Source: Escallonia rubra
Lineage: Eukaryota; Streptophyta; Magnoliopsida; Escalloniales; Escalloniaceae
Assembly (NCBI GenBank): GCA_033065855.1
Contig: JAVXUO010003051.1
Span: 62,001 to 126,000, forward strand
Direction: 5' to 3'
Length of the DNA: 64,000 bases
Below the pieces are notes generated by a model. That model saw only the letters and a program-made list of their open reading frames with translations, made no database searches and had not been told where the DNA came from. A program made the position numbers and the translations under genes. Position 1 is the first letter of the stretch, and every line of letters starts with the position of its first letter. Shown piece after piece: positions 1-12,930 of this stretch.

Positions 1-393
1 TATATTATGCCCTAGGATATTTTAGTCGCCAATCAAATTGAAAAAGAAAATGAATGAAGAGTTGGTCCATTCTATGCGGACCTTGTGGTAGCTTTCATTA
101 CAGCAAACAGAGCTGCAGAAATTAAACCACATACGTTTCCTTAAGTCTCTTGGATTAAAAGGTTGCATTACATAGGTACAGTAATATGTATCTAAAGTTT
201 GATGATTAAGTAGAACATCGAATATTTTTTTACATTTGAAAGACATGTCTGCATTTAGAAAAGTATCAACCTTTCTCTTTATTCGATCTAGAGGAAATAT
301 TTCTTTAGAATGACACATTGTGGGAACTTTGGATGAGGGTATTGAATGGAAGTCAAATGATTGCGTAGTATTATTTGATGTTGCTTTGCGCAG
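1..393. other. Left edge: intron or 5' flank of the NFU gene, no supported gene
   Basis: This stretch precedes the first visible NFU exon and ends in a plausible 3' splice site (TTTGCGCAG, ending at 393). A 98-codon antisense reading frame lies at 22-318, but I do not recognise its product and see no supporting context. The exon encoding the NFU targeting peptide is presumably further left, outside the window. The simplest reading is intron 1. Confidence 0.5.
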
Positions 394-3300
394 GGCAAAA
401 GAGGACCATGTTTATCCAAGTGGAACCCACTCCGAATCCTTTATCACTCATGTTCCATCCCGGGAAGCCAGTTATGGAAGTAGGGAGTGCCGACTTTCCA
501 AATTCTCGCTCGGCCATGAATTCACCACTGGCAAAGGCCCTCTATGGGATTGATGGTGAGATTTCCTTTTAACATGTATTGAAGTACTACTATTATTGTT
601 GAGCTTCTATAAGGCCCTATGGCAGCTTTAAGCTCTTTAAGTCTTGTAAGTCTTACCGAGGGCTTATAAAGTTTTCAGGAAAAATTTGCCACAATTCCTT
701 TGTTATGTCCTCCAAATTCGGAATCCAGGGTTTTTTCTCTTTTTCTGGACAAGGAACTTAAAGAATCTACACTATCACTTGCAGTGGGTCAAACACATGT
801 TGATAGATGTATATGTTCTAAAGTACTAAGGAACACAGAAAGTTTGATTAAAATTTTTGACATTTTAAAAGAGACAAGAAACCTTAACGCAATGCTCGTT
901 AGGTTGTGAAGCGGAAATATATGGGGAAATTTATGTATAATTTGAATCAAAAGCATATGCTGCGTCATACATAAGGGAATCTTTGGTCAAAGTACAGAGG
1001 TTGTCCCATAATAAGCAGGATTGGTGCCTGCCTTGTTCCGTGAGAGAGGAACTTCAAGGGAGTCTAGCTCTCCATACGAGAATATTTTTGTTGACGAGTA
1101 CTTTGTGCTGTGGACTAATGAGGTTTCTCTGGTTATTGTCCTTGGGGCTTTGAGCTCTTTTGTACAATCCTTTGGGTAATTACTGTTTGGTATAGTTATG
1201 CGTGGTTGGGGATGTCCCTCGTTGGCACTTTTGATATACTCCAATTTGTAAAATTACGGAAGAATGCAAGAATGCATAGAAAGTTCTTGTAGCTGCAGTA
1301 TAAGGCTTTGTCAAAAAGTATGCCACAAGTTGCGTATGTTAAGAACAGGTTTTGTCATGTGTATTATTTATTCAAGGAAATTCCTTATGCTTTAGAAATA
1401 CTGGTTTGCTGCATAACATGGTGATTAATGGGCATCTTGCTCCTTTTGGTGCCACCAGATAGCCAAAAAGTTATAGTTGACGTGGTCATTGTACTAATAC
1501 ACTTACATGTTTGCTAGGTGCATACCCCTAGAGCATCTGTACCAAACCTTTACCTTTGTGTTGTCTGACATGGGCTCTACCGAATGATCTTAGATTATTG
1601 TATCTCAATCTTAGGATCCAATGCATACATTTTGTCTTTACTGCTATTTTGTGTTGTTTTAATGAAACTTTGCTAGTACTGATAATCAATTTCTTCCATT
1701 TTTTATTTTCGAGGTTCAGCCATTTTACCTGACTTCTATTGTTCTAATACATCAAATTTCTAAGTCATGAAATCCCAGTTGAATTAACTTGGTTTTTGCT
1801 TGTACAGGAATAACTCGGGTTTTCTTTGGATCAGATTTTGTTACTGTTACAAAGTCGGAAGATGCTTCTTGGGATTTTCTAAAACCTGAAATCTTTGCAG
1901 CAATTATGGACTTCTATTCATCTGGGAAGCCACTTTTTCTGGACTCAACTACTGCAGCTGCCATGGATACAGCTATTCATGAAGTATAAATCCAAACTTC
2001 TCCTAAAATTTTCTTCTCATAATTGTGAGCGTATGTTGCTGGATAAATGATTGCACTGGAGTTTTTCGGTTTGCTGTTTTACCGCGTCTTTTGTGTGGAG
2101 CCCGTAACTGGGACGGTAATTTGACGTAAATGCTTCCAGGTAAGGGCAAAGCCACACGCCTTAGGTTGTCCCTACAATATGACATTTACACTGCCAATCC
2201 AGGGGGTATTTGACTACAGTATTTGGATGTTTTTCTCCTCCTCTTTGGCTAAAACTCTACATGGCACAGCTTAGGCATTTCAGTTAATACAGTGAGCAAA
2301 TGCTCATAGTATCACAGAGTATTGTGCTTCCTACTTCCTATGGTAGCAAGAGCGTCAAAGTTATGATGCATTAGTAGGTTATGAGCGTCATACTACACCT
2401 TCGAAGGATTGTCCTAGACATTGCAGTCCTATGCACTTGTTCAGTAACCTAGATACACGTCAGGAAACATATGATTGAACAACCGTTGTCAGATATACTA
2501 GCTTACAGTTGTTTTCTGCGTTTTATGGTTTTAAGCTCCGTGGACTTAGGATTATCATTATAGATGTTTTGAGATGTTACTGTAAATTGAACTTATTATG
2601 ACTTGATATGCTAGCTTGTCTCATGGAAACTATAAATACTCCTTTGAGTTAATTACGCGGTTGACCATTGAACTATTAGGCAAATTTCACTTTGACCACT
2701 GAACTTCGATTTGTGTCAAAGTGACCATTGAATCCTTTAATTGATCTCAATTATGTCACTCCGTTAATTTTAGTCCGTTAACTGTCCATGTGCAAGGCAC
2801 ATGATGCTTAATTAAGGGGCAAAATTGTCAAATGATAAAAGAACAAGATTCTCTTTTACTTCTTTTTTTTTCCTTCTGATTTTTGGTCTAACTTTTCTTC
2901 AATTGACCCCAACAATTTTTTCTTCTTTATTTGACCCCAAATATATTTTATTTTTTCTTCAATTGAACCTAAAAATAATTTATTTTTCGTCAATTAACCC
3001 CAAATAGAATTGCTTTTTCTTTAATTAACCTAACCCCAAATGGATCTTCTTCACCCCTAATCGCCAACCTACCCACCTCCACGACCACGACCACGACCAG
3101 CCTCACCGCCCACCACCCTACCAAAACCAAGCCTCACTGCCCCACCCACATCGCTACCCACCACTACCACTACCACAACCACGCCCAAGTCTTTGCCCCA
3201 CCAACTCGCGACCCACCGTCATCACCACGACCAAGACTATCGCATTGATGTCTTACGCCGATCATCACTCAAGCACCCCTTCATCAACTTCGGATCCCAT

Positions 3301-6300
3301 CCGCTGCAGCCGCCGTCGCTATAATCGTATCCCGCCACCATGTCATGATCAAAACATCCCAAAAGATGCTCCTCCATCATCCTCCTCGTAAAGATATTAA
3401 TCTGCCAAAATAACAAAAAAATGTGATTTCAATTGTGGAGATGCCGAAGGAAGAAGAAGGAGATCCATCGAACTATGATGGTCGAAGGGACCTCGACAGC
3501 TACTGTAGTGGTGGCGCTAAGTACTTTAACATTGGTGGTGATGTGGGTACTGTAGCGGCAGCGTGGTGGGGTATTGCAGAAGCGGCGACAGGGCTAGGGT
3601 ATTGTAGGGGTGGGTGTGATGGGGTATTATAACGACAATTGTGGTGGGGATGTAATTTTGCGGTGGTTGGGCTGTAGGGATGAAGGTGTGGCGGTGGTGA
3701 TGGGTGTTGAGCATTGGGTGAGCAAAGGCTGCGGCTTGGCCGTGGTGGTGATGGGAGAAAGAGGAAGAAAGAAGAAAGAAGAAAGAAGGGGGTTGAAAAA
3801 GAGAAGAAAAAAGAGAGTGACGAAATTACCCTTAAATTTAGCCACTTAACGGACTTGGGATGGACGGAAGCTAACGGAGTGACTTAATTGAGATCAATTG
3901 AAGGATTCAATGGTCACTTTGACACAAATCGAAGTTCAGTGGTCAAAGTGAAATTTGCCTAATAGTTCTCGATGGTCAACCGCGTAATTAACTCTACTCC
4001 TTTTATCTTAAATGGTTCTCAGTATGAGTTTGGGGTCGGACACGTGTCTGTGTGTCGGAATGTCTAATTTTGAAAAAAAAAAGACAATGGGATATGGCGA
4101 ACTATGAGTTTCGGTTAGTACTTTTTCATCATGGTGCAAAATGGTTTTTTATGTGACATAGATTGTTTAAATCGAAAACTTCTGTCATCTTCGAGCAAAA
4201 ATGAAATGAAGGAAATATATAAGATAAATTTGCAGTGGCATATCCAATGAGAAATGTCGGACACATATCCACTACCCTTGTCCTAGTGTTGAACGTCTGA
4301 TATGGGTCCTTTATTCATTTTGTCGAGTCCATGTAACACAGGACTTGACAGGGAGCTATATTTAAGCAATTAGTACCGGTTCCAACTGTTTTCATACCAT
4401 CTTACCCTACTAAGAGCATGTATTGCGTTTATGTTTTGTAGGAAAGAACAATTAGTGCGTATTTCTAGACATCTAACGAAGGAGAAATCTTTCCTTTATT
4501 CAAAAACTTATCTGGTTCGCTAACTTGAAATTGGAGGAATTTGTGCTTTCAATGGTTCATCAGTTTTTGGCCTACTAGATGATCGGACGCACATTTGCAA
4601 AGATAATTGATTGCAAAGATGAGCATCATTTAAACATGGAAAATGGGCTGGCGATATCAGATCTTCGGGCCATTTTTTGGTTTGCTGAAATATTCTCTCT
4701 CAAGTCGCACTGGCACTGATACAGTGTCCGACAACTATGGCGACACTAGACACAATATTTTTAAAATTTTGATCTTTTGGCACTGCGGGACGCTACGGTG
4801 CAGGCAACACACACAAACACGTAAATATAGGTGTATGATGAAAACTAGATAAATATCCGTTAAATTATATCACGTTAGTATATTGTACTGTGATGATGTT
4901 TTGTCTGTTGAATGGATTTGAGAGGGATTTGTCAGTGTAACAGGTTCAGAGTCGAGTGATCTGGACTTGAAACGTGACATTATAGTTGCCACATTTAGTA
5001 TGGTTGATGACAAAAATAAATAATTAATAAATTATTTAAAATTATGAAGTCAACTGCCAAATAGTCTCACTTTTGCACGATATAGAGGAGGATATCAAAA
5101 CTTGCAAAACAACTCAATTGATATTAGTTGTAATACTTCAACGCAGACTTTACAAATCCTTATGCTTTCTTCCCATATATGCAAGCATAATGATGATTCG
5201 CCTCCCCGTAGTTCAGAATCTCTTTTAACAGCGAGAGTCCTAATTTCTTCTAGGGGGACTACCGATAAGGTTTTCTTCTAGTTTTCTCCACTCATTCTCG
5301 ATTCGATGCAGTTATACTCATAAGCAGACCTGAAACGTCTTCTCCCTAGGATGATGATCAACCAAACCTTACCATTCCCTTCACCTTAGCAACCTAAACC
5401 TTGATAAAGAACTAAAATTGCTGTGCACTTGGTACTATTTACAGCACCCTGAACAGCTCCTAATCGGCCACTAAAGTATTTCTTTCTCTACCTCAATACC
5501 TAATCATTACAACTTACTCACTCAAATTCTAAAACTAAAATCCTAACATGCTGTATTTGATTGTAGGGCAGCCTTGATTTTCTCCTTCATGGTTCTGTCC
5601 TGTGAATATAACTGCAAATATAATTGTTTTTGTCTTGCACTGATTGAATAATTTTTAGCTATCATGTGAGTTTAAGTTCGCAAAATGGAAGTTATCTGTC
5701 TTATGCAAGGAGGAATATTGTGACAAATTACAAATCAAAATTTTCAAGCATTTGTACATTGGGGATGCAAGCAATGGATTAGGACTATCCATGCAATTTA
5801 CATGTTAGTTCTAATCAACTTTTAGCACCACTTTTATCTGGAATTATCGGGTGATCTGCATTTTGCATGAATAGAGTTGTGAAGAAAGTAAGAGAAAATT
5901 AAGATACAGCATGTGGAACTTGGATTCGAAATCAGTTACATTTAGAACTATCTGGTGCTTCTTTTTGCAGGAGGATTCGGAAACTGTTGCAATGATCAAA
6001 GAACTGTTGGAGACTCGTATTCGACCAGCTGTGCAAGACGATGGTGGAGACATTGAGTACAGAGGATTTGATCCGTATGTTTATTAAATTTGGTCAATTT
6101 TATGACTATTGTCTATGAGGGAAAGAAATAATGAAAACCCACCTATTCAAGTGAGCTATACTTAATTCAACTCGACTAAGCCTTTGTGCCCCCACTTTCT
6201 TGCAAATATCCTCATTTCTATATTTTGTGCAGCTACTCATCCACCTGCAAGTTTACATGCTAGTTATACTCCTTATGTGTCATGTTTCTTAGTTGCCCAA

Positions 6301-9300
6301 AATATCATTGTGGCCTCGATGCATTCCTACCACTGCTCACTTCAGTTAAAAGACGTATTGAGGTTGGGCAGCACCCGGAAGCCTCTGCTTTGGCCCACCT
6401 TAATCTATCTTGTGGATGCAATACTGATTACAAATATATTTATAAGCACCTCTTACCCATCTATATATTACTGAATTCTTCAGAGGCCATATGATCACCT
6501 AACCAAGAAAACAGCTTCCATTGAGGGCGTGCCAATTTGGGACCCCATGCTGCTTGGGTCCCAAATTTCTTATTAGAAATTTTTGTTGTCAATCCCAATA
6601 CCCAATTGGTCTAAATACCGAATATACCTATCCTGAACAGTGTTGGTATCTTTGGTGTACACCGGTTTGTACTGTTTTTTAACCAACAAAAACTCAACGC
6701 TCAAATTTAACTAAAACTAACTAAAATTAAGATCAAAACTTTCTGAACCTTATTGAACCAACGCAAACACTGATTTTCAAATGCCCCAAAACTAACAAAC
6801 TCTAAAAATTGGCAATCTCCACAATCTATAGAACACTAGAGGAGGAGATGATGAAAGAAGAAAAATGGAAACCCTAGCAACTGCCTAGAGGGAGGGAGGG
6901 AGCCTCTTTCTCCATCCTTTTCAGAACTCAGATAGTACCTTACTATTTGTCTACAGATATATGTAACACATAAGTATATATCATCTACAAAAGGACTTCG
7001 GTATTTGGGATCCTGATTTTTGGAATATGACTTACCGATCCGGAACATGAATACTGGGATGTTCAAAAACCAATACCGTTAACGGTACCAAAGCCGAATT
7101 ACGAATTAATTCGGTTCGGGTTGGTATTGCGGTTTAGATCGTATTTGTGCACATCCCTAGCTTCCATAGTGGATCTCCAGGCATGAAGCCAAACTGATTC
7201 CATAGCTTATATCCACGTGAAGGCATGGACAAAACTTAAGACCGGCGCATAATCTAATCCGAAGCAACTCTTTGTAGGCCCTATTCAAACCCTTGAAAAC
7301 GGGAAAAAGAGTTATGCTGCATATAGTGTCCTCCAACTTAAAACCAATTGGCAATGAGTGGAGAGGCCCACAACTCAATTATTATCCCGATGTAGAATTT
7401 ATATTCTGACATCCCCCTTCCATGCGGGAGACTTTCTTTTGATTGGCATGAGTGAACTTAACTGGGTGACTGTAATCTTGATTTATATTTCTCGACCCTC
7501 CCACCGGTTGCAGTACCTGTTGATACGACAGGTTAGTATTGCTTAGCTAAAGTTAAATTATGTGTTGCTATTTCCTCAGAGAATCTGGAATTGTCAAACT
7601 AAGGATGCAAGGAGCATGTAGTGGATGCCCTAGTTCATCTGTGACCCTGAAATCTGGCATTGAGAACATGCTGATGCATTATGTACCAGAGGTATTGCTT
7701 CTCAATATGCATTTGTATTTTTATACTTAGCTTATGCTACAACTCAATTGCTTTGTTAGCCATGACGACTATTTTTATCAGTCTCATACCTGTAGTTGGA
7801 TTGTAGTTACTAGTTTGTCACAACGTTTCAGTTAGTCTCAACCGTATATGCTTGACCTTTGAATTTTTAATACCAATATATTTGCTGTATCCAAATGCTG
7901 AATAATTTTCAACGTTCATGTTATTGGATTTTGGTGTTGTGTACGATTTTTGGTATTTTTCAGGTGATGTACCTAGTGAACTTCTCGCTTATATGTGCTG
8001 TGCCTCCTTTTCCTTTAATATTGAATAGCTTTTCCTGTTTTAAATAGTTTTACGTTTAGCTGGTCAACTTCCATATCGTCAACTTAAAGTCTTCCAAGAA
8101 CTGGTTGTGCGGTGTCATCTTTATTTACTGGCTGCACACCCTCTCTCTCTCTCTCTCACACACACGCACACACACACACACACAAGCAAACACAAACACA
8201 CGAACACCACCCACACCCACACCCACACCCACACACCCCACATATACACATATATATGTACATGCATGTACATTTGGGGAAAAGTGAGTATTGGTTGACA
8301 CCCTAGATTGCTTATCTAAGGTGACCTTATAACTCACATAGGAAAAATAATTGCAATGAAACCATTTTCAAACTATTCTTGCAAAAGAATTGATGGTCAT
8401 GTTTTAGCGAGTGCCCCAAAAGATGTTGGATGTCCATGATGAAGTATTTCATAATATTATGGACCCGTATAGATAGGTATTCTGGGATCCATGCTCTGTA
8501 ACTGGGCCATTTTTGAATGGCCCACAAATTTTGATACATGAGGGTGTTATCTGTGATTCAATTGTGTAAGTTTTAAACTACAAAACCATACAAACTAGGT
8601 TTAATCATTTGTCTGGTGAGGTGTCAACTAAATTTGTTTCTCTAGCCGCATTGCTATTTCCTCGCTCAAATTTTTGGTTGTATAGGTCATCCATGTTATG
8701 GATGACATCATAAATGGTAGCTAGAACGCTTCGTGATACCTACATTTATAATCACATCATGACCAAATCGTCGCCTTGTTATGAAGTGCAGAAAGGCAAA
8801 AGTATAACTTAGATACCTACTCTAAATCTTCTGCTGAATTTACACTGAAATGATGCGAGGACAGTGTGTCCTATTTTATTTTGGTAGACATTTCTGTTAC
8901 TTGTCAATAAGAATCAAATGTACTTTTATAAATTCTTTTGCACCACACCTTGAGTGTTTGTAGCCATAAAAAATCGTAGGAGAACAAACATGGAAAAAGT
9001 TAGCAGAGCCGGCTTAAACTTCGCACTCAGTAAGGGAAGAACTTTTTAGTGTACAATTATGGTCACTGCAAAGATGATTGTTGCCATTATACAAAATGCC
9101 AAGGATTTTTTTGGGTATTGACTGTTTCTTTAGAATGGCGCTTACATCTTCCTCTTTTTCCACTGTACATGTAAATTTGTTGTGGTTATGCTTTGTGTAT
9201 TTATTTGAATCAGCAAGTTTATGTTGTGGTACTCTTCCCTTTATTATCTTGGCTAACCTTACTTTTTTTATAGGTTAAAAGTGTGGAGCAGGAGCTTGAT

Positions 9301-9342
9301 GCTGAAGATGAAGATATGGAATTAAGTGGCCGGATGGATTAG
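394..9342 (+). CDS. NFU4/5: NifU-like iron-sulfur scaffold protein, mitochondrial NFU4/NFU5 type (5' partial)
   Basis: Five exons are visible: 394-555, 1808-1983, 5971-6074, 7580-7691 and 9274-9342 (stop TAG 9340-9342). All have GT-AG borders and join in frame, giving about 206 residues. Exons 1-2 encode the Nfu N-terminal domain ([17 protein letters not shown], then [16 protein letters not shown]). Exons 3-4 encode the NifU C-terminal domain with the cluster-binding CxxC motif CSGC (Cys codons 7617-7619 and 7626-7628), followed by [14 protein letters not shown]. Exon 5 is a short acidic tail. Proteins of this family carry a [4Fe-4S] cluster and pass it to mitochondrial client enzymes such as lipoyl synthase. 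The N-terminal domain separates NFU4/5 from plastid NFU1-3, which lack it. The start codon and targeting peptide lie left of the window. NFU4 and NFU5 cannot be told apart here. Introns 2 and 3 are enlarged by DNA transposons. No coding lesion was seen. Confidence 0.95.
2646..3994. mobile_element. Non-autonomous Mutator-like element (long-TIR MULE) in NFU intron 2
   Basis: The 1349-bp element is bounded by a perfect 9-bp direct repeat TACTCCTTT (2637-2645 and 3995-4003), the target duplication length typical of Mutator elements. Its ends are near-identical inverted repeats of about 120 bp, starting GAGTTAATTACGCGG and including the block TTTCACTTTGACCACTGAAC. The interior has no transposase. 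It is C-rich with CCAC/ACC runs on the left (about 3060-3350) and G-rich with GGTGGTG runs on the right (about 3490-3760), so a transcript could fold back on itself. Small reading frames inside it are low-complexity. The high similarity of the two TIRs and the intact duplication suggest a fairly recent insertion. Confidence 0.9.
6522..7159. mobile_element. Non-autonomous hAT-type DNA transposon in NFU intron 3
   Basis: The 638-bp element is flanked by a perfect 8-bp duplication GCTTCCAT (6514-6521 and 7160-7167), the hAT target length. The ends read TGAGGGCGTGCCAA on the left and, as reverse complement, TAGGGATGTGCACAA on the right; this fits the hAT end pattern with imperfect TIRs. Subterminal regions carry repeated AATACCG / CGGTATT words on both sides (for example 6640-6660 and 7060-7130), typical of hAT transposase-binding clusters. 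No transposase is encoded, so it would have depended on an autonomous partner. Confidence 0.85.
8140..8262. repeat. Compound (CT)n-(CA)n-(CCCACA)n microsatellite in NFU intron 4
   Basis: A CT run is followed by a CA run, then by CCCACA-type hexamers and a short ATATAT/ACATGC tail. Several small reading frames crossing this stretch on both strands come purely from the simple repeat. Confidence 0.95.
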
Positions 9343-10151
9343 TTGAGCTGATTCTTGCATTTTCAGTGGCATATCAGAAAAATGCTGAGGTCAAAGTAGT
9401 CTTCTCCAGTCTCCTCCTGGTGCGGAATGTAAAATAATGTTGAGCCTAATATTTAGTTTTGGATATTATTCTGCTGTATGAATCAAATGCAGTTTTTTCC
9501 GGATGCGTAGAAAAGTTTATCAGATGCGCCCCACAGCCATCATGTTTGCTTTTAGCTTGTAATGTTGCTACAAGTAAATATTATTGGATTCCATCAGTAA
9601 GACTCTCATTGTCAGTGTGATGGACCCAACAACTGGGAAACAAAAGAATAGAGAATTCTGAAGTGATGGATGCAAAAGAAGATGGGAGCACGTAATAGGA
9701 TGAAACGGCCAGAAGAGGAAAGGAAGAATAAGGCATGCATAGGTTAGGGGAAGTACACTTGTGCACTTGAGCTGGTGTATGAGCTTCCTTGGTGAGTTTA
9801 TGAACAATGATACGGGAGTTACAGACGCAGTTATATAGAGAGTTAAGAGACTCTACATGGAAACTTGAAGTGAGTGAATGCATGGTGATGCATTGGCAAG
9901 GAGATTACGACGGTTTAGCAAACTCAGATTGTAAGGATTCGGTGAAAGTGTCATGTCAATAATGAGTTTGCAGGCTGTGTCGCATTTGCATTTGCATCTG
10001 CATTTGAGGTAATGATCAGTTGGTCTTCCTGAAACTTGAACGATTACCCATTTACTGCTTTGTATCGGAAACATAGTTCGATTATTGTACGTCATGTATA
10101 GGTATAAGTGTTTTTTTGTAACAAATTGGAACCACGTGAAATTGTTTGATA
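9343..10151. other. NFU 3' untranslated region and downstream DNA, no gene
   Basis: The sequence after the NFU stop presumably holds its 3' UTR. Antisense reading frames at 9568-10095 show no recognisable domain, and no RNA gene was seen. Confidence 0.6.
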
Positions 10152-10521
10152 CTCCTTCCGTTTCACGTAGTTCGATAAATTATTTTTTTTTGCACGTAGA
10201 TTAAAGATATTGGTATGTTTCTCATTCTATCCCTTATAGATGATAAGAAAAAAATGGGTCAGGATAGAGAAAATAAATTAAATTAGTGCAGTGTTAAATG
10301 TGGAGAGATAAATAGAGTAAAAAAAAATGTAAGAATGTGGGTCATGTGAGAGAAAAGGACTTGATGGAGAGTTAAATATGGAGAGAGAAATAGAATAAAA
10401 AAAATATAGAAGGGTAAATATGTAAAAATATTTATAAAATCTTTCATAATTTGGAAAGTGATCAATTTTTGTGGAACGGTCCAAAAAGGAAATACGATCA
10501 ATTTATGTGAGACGGATGGAG
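10152..10521. mobile_element. Stowaway-like MITE (Tc1/mariner type)
   Basis: The 370-bp element is flanked by TA on both sides (10150-10151 and 10522-10523). Its inverted ends read CTCCTTCCGTTTCAC and, on the other strand, CTCCATCCGTCTCAC, close to the Stowaway consensus CTCCCTCCGT. Inside is an imperfect tandem pair, roughly GTTAAATATGGAGAGAGAAA repeated about 80 bp apart. There is no coding capacity. Confidence 0.85.
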
Positions 10522-10523
10522 TA

Positions 10524-11516
10524 TTATTTAAAGCGATCTATTCTATGACAAAAGTTTTGAAAATGTGACATTGTCCGATGAAAACATTTCTTGTAAGGTG
10601 TTTTAGCAACAAATTTAGTATATCACTAAAAAGTAATGTGACTGGCGGTAAACTTATTTTGGTTTTGTGGATCGGACTTCATACGTGAGTGGATTCTGCT
10701 AATGGTATGCTAGATTGGCCGTGCTATAGTTTCAGAACTCGTAATGGGTCTTGCAAAGGGATAACGTATAACAATGAACATTAGACTTTTTTTTTATGTA
10801 GACTGGTTAAATAGTTTTTAGAAATACCTTGAGCCAAAGTAAATGACTGGGTTAATTAGTTATATTCAGCTGGTATAGGATGGGATGAGATTGATCGACC
10901 AACATATGTTTCGTTGACTTTACTCTCACTCAAATGCTAGTGCATTTTTATAAGGGTAGATTTTTGGTGACATCCATGGAAATATATTGTATCAATTGCT
11001 ATTTTATTAACTCTTTGGTCCAAACTACTTTTTCTTTTTCTAAAATATTTTGGTCTAACTAGTTGGGTCAATGATCATGTTCTGAGTACGTAAAAGCTTA
11101 CCCTTATATTAATATTTTAAGTGAAAAATGACTATAAAATATTGTAAGCAATCGATAGAAATACGGGAGAAGTGATTGAGATTCTTGAGGAGAGTGATCT
11201 CCTGAGTCGATTGCGTGAGAGGTGTAATTGTTTAATCCTAAGTGATTTTGTACAAGGTTACGAGAAACATAAATGTTAATTCGGAGATTTTATTTGAAGT
11301 GTCGATGTTTCTGTTGCTATTTGCTCAAGTTGGTGAATGAAGCCTTATAGTGTCCATAACGTACGTCGTTTGGGCCTACCCAGGTCACCCTCAAGCCTAG
11401 TGGATCTATCCAGAGTTGGAGTCGTGACATTAACGACCATTTTGGAGCTCAAGAGGTAAAATCTTAAGTTCAAATATCACTTCCAAAAAAAACAAAAGAT
11501 GAAATCTTTTGAGAAC
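10524..11516. other. Intergenic DNA, nothing recognised
   Basis: AT-rich sequence between the Stowaway-like element and the SINE. No gene, structured RNA or clear repeat was seen. Confidence 0.6.
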
Positions 11517-11527
11517 ATATAAAGTCG

Positions 11528-11680
11528 ATTTTTAATTTTTTTTTGAATTTTCCAAATTGGGAAATAATATAACTGCATATATGGGTAACCCTAACGGAGG
11601 GGGGAGGGGGGAGAATCGAACACGGGACCACGAGGTCACTCCTCGAGGCCCCTTGCCAACTCAACCAACCCCTTTGGGTT
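11528..11680 (-). mobile_element. tRNA-derived SINE
   Basis: A 153-bp element lies between perfect 11-bp direct repeats ATATAAAGTCG (11517-11527 and 11681-11691). On the minus strand it begins AACCCAAAGGGGTTGGTTGA. An A-box-like TGGTTGAGTTGG (11656-11667) is followed by a B-box-like GTGTTCGATTCTC (11611-11623), and the 3' end is A-rich. This is the layout of plant tRNA-derived SINEs copied by LINE machinery. It is too short and divergent to be a functional tRNA gene. Confidence 0.88.
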
Positions 11681-11743
11681 ATATAAAGTCGGCTTAAGCT
11701 TGTCTAATTACCATCTTCCAAACTATGAACACAGTATTATTTA

Positions 11744-12796
11744 GGGGTAAATACAGCAGTGTCCCTAAGGTTAGGGTGAAATTATATTCAAGAATACTAA
11801 GTTTCAAAAAAAGTAACACGCTTTGACCACAAACGTTAAAAAAAAATGTAAAACTTGTGTTCATTCGTCAGGTATCCGTCCAAAAAGTGTACTTTTACGA
11901 TGACGTCAATACGTATTTTCAAAATGACAATACTGTCTTTTACTTTATAATATATTGAGTAAATTCTCAAATCAGGATTTCAAACCCTGATTTGAAAATT
12001 AGGGTTTTAAACCATAATTTGAAACTTAGGGTTTTCAAATTAGTACTCCTTGAAACTTAGGGTTTCAAACACACACAGTAACAGACGCACACACACTACC
12101 TCATAGACACACACACACACCCTTACCCCCATGTTGTCCCCTCCCTTCCCAACGCCGCTGCTCACCACTTTTCACGTCATCTCAACACCACGGCACCACC
12201 TCAACACCTAGGTCCACGGCTATAATCCATGGAGATATGAATTTTGAGAATGTCACACGTGGCTAGCATTTTGGCAACCTTGTTGCGGCGGGGTTAGGCT
12301 CCACCAAGGTTGGCCCTAACCAAAGAGGGGGCTGGATCTGGGGTTGGGTGGGGGAGGGGGCTACGAAGGGATTGGGTGAGGAAGGTGGTTGCCGATGGGG
12401 TGGGGGGAGCACAGTATTGGTGGCTGGTGCTATGGTTTTGGGCTAGTTGTTACAGTGGTGGTGGTGGGCTTGCAGTGGTGGAGTTTGGAGGTTGTTGATG
12501 GCAGCACGATTGTGGGGATTGGACGTTGATTATGGCGGTGCAGGGGAGGTGGTGCTGACGCCAGCGTTGTGTCGGTGGTGCTGCAGTGGATGGTTCTAAA
12601 GAGAAAGAAGAGAGGTAACCTTTCTATGGGCAAATTCGGAATAGTAATCCTAGTTATGGGCAATCCGGTCTTCTCGTGTAAACGATTTTGTATTTTGGTA
12701 GTCAGTTTGGTCAATGGACATAAGTGCTCATTTTCCAAACTAATGAACATGCCTGTAATTTCACCATAACCTCAGGAGTACTACTATAATTAACCC
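11744..12796. mobile_element. Second long-TIR, Mutator-like non-autonomous element
   Basis: The left end GGGGTAAATACAGCAG and the reverse complement of the right end GGGTTAATTATAGTAG stay similar for about 50 bp, including the shared block GGTGAAATTA. Flanking 9-mers TATTATTTA (11735-11743) and TAACATTTA (12797-12805) match at 7 of 9 positions, consistent with a decayed Mutator-length duplication. The interior holds short repeats of TTAGGGTTT type (about 11960-12070), a CA microsatellite and a GC-rich G-run stretch. No transposase was seen. Class assignment is an inference from the TIR and duplication length. Confidence 0.65.
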
Positions 12797-12930
12797 TAAC
12801 ATTTAATTGAATAAAATTTAAGAAAAGAATGGACATATATTCTTTCATTCATATATGAAAAGTAGTGAAGTAACTTCAAAGAAGAATTGGTCATGAAGTT
12901 AAAATGCAATGTTGGATAATTATTATAGTT

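Noticed and set aside
22-318. 98-codon antisense reading frame at the left edge
   Set aside because: A weak resemblance to mTERF-like repeats was considered, but no motif is convincing and the region fits NFU intron 1.
3423-3849. Gly/His-rich small proteins
   Set aside because: Low-complexity frames inside the first MULE; no evidence of gene capture.
8105-8337. Four small proteins on both strands
   Set aside because: They are translations of the CT/CA microsatellite.
9568-10095. Antisense gene downstream of NFU
   Set aside because: No domain, no splice or context support; probably chance frames in the NFU 3' region.
11600-11680. Functional tRNA on the minus strand
   Set aside because: It is part of a SINE with target duplications; the tRNA fold is not kept.
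12310-12769. Gene fragment captured by the second Mutator-like element
   Set aside because: Frames are Gly/Val- or Pro/Thr-rich by composition only; no host family was recognised.
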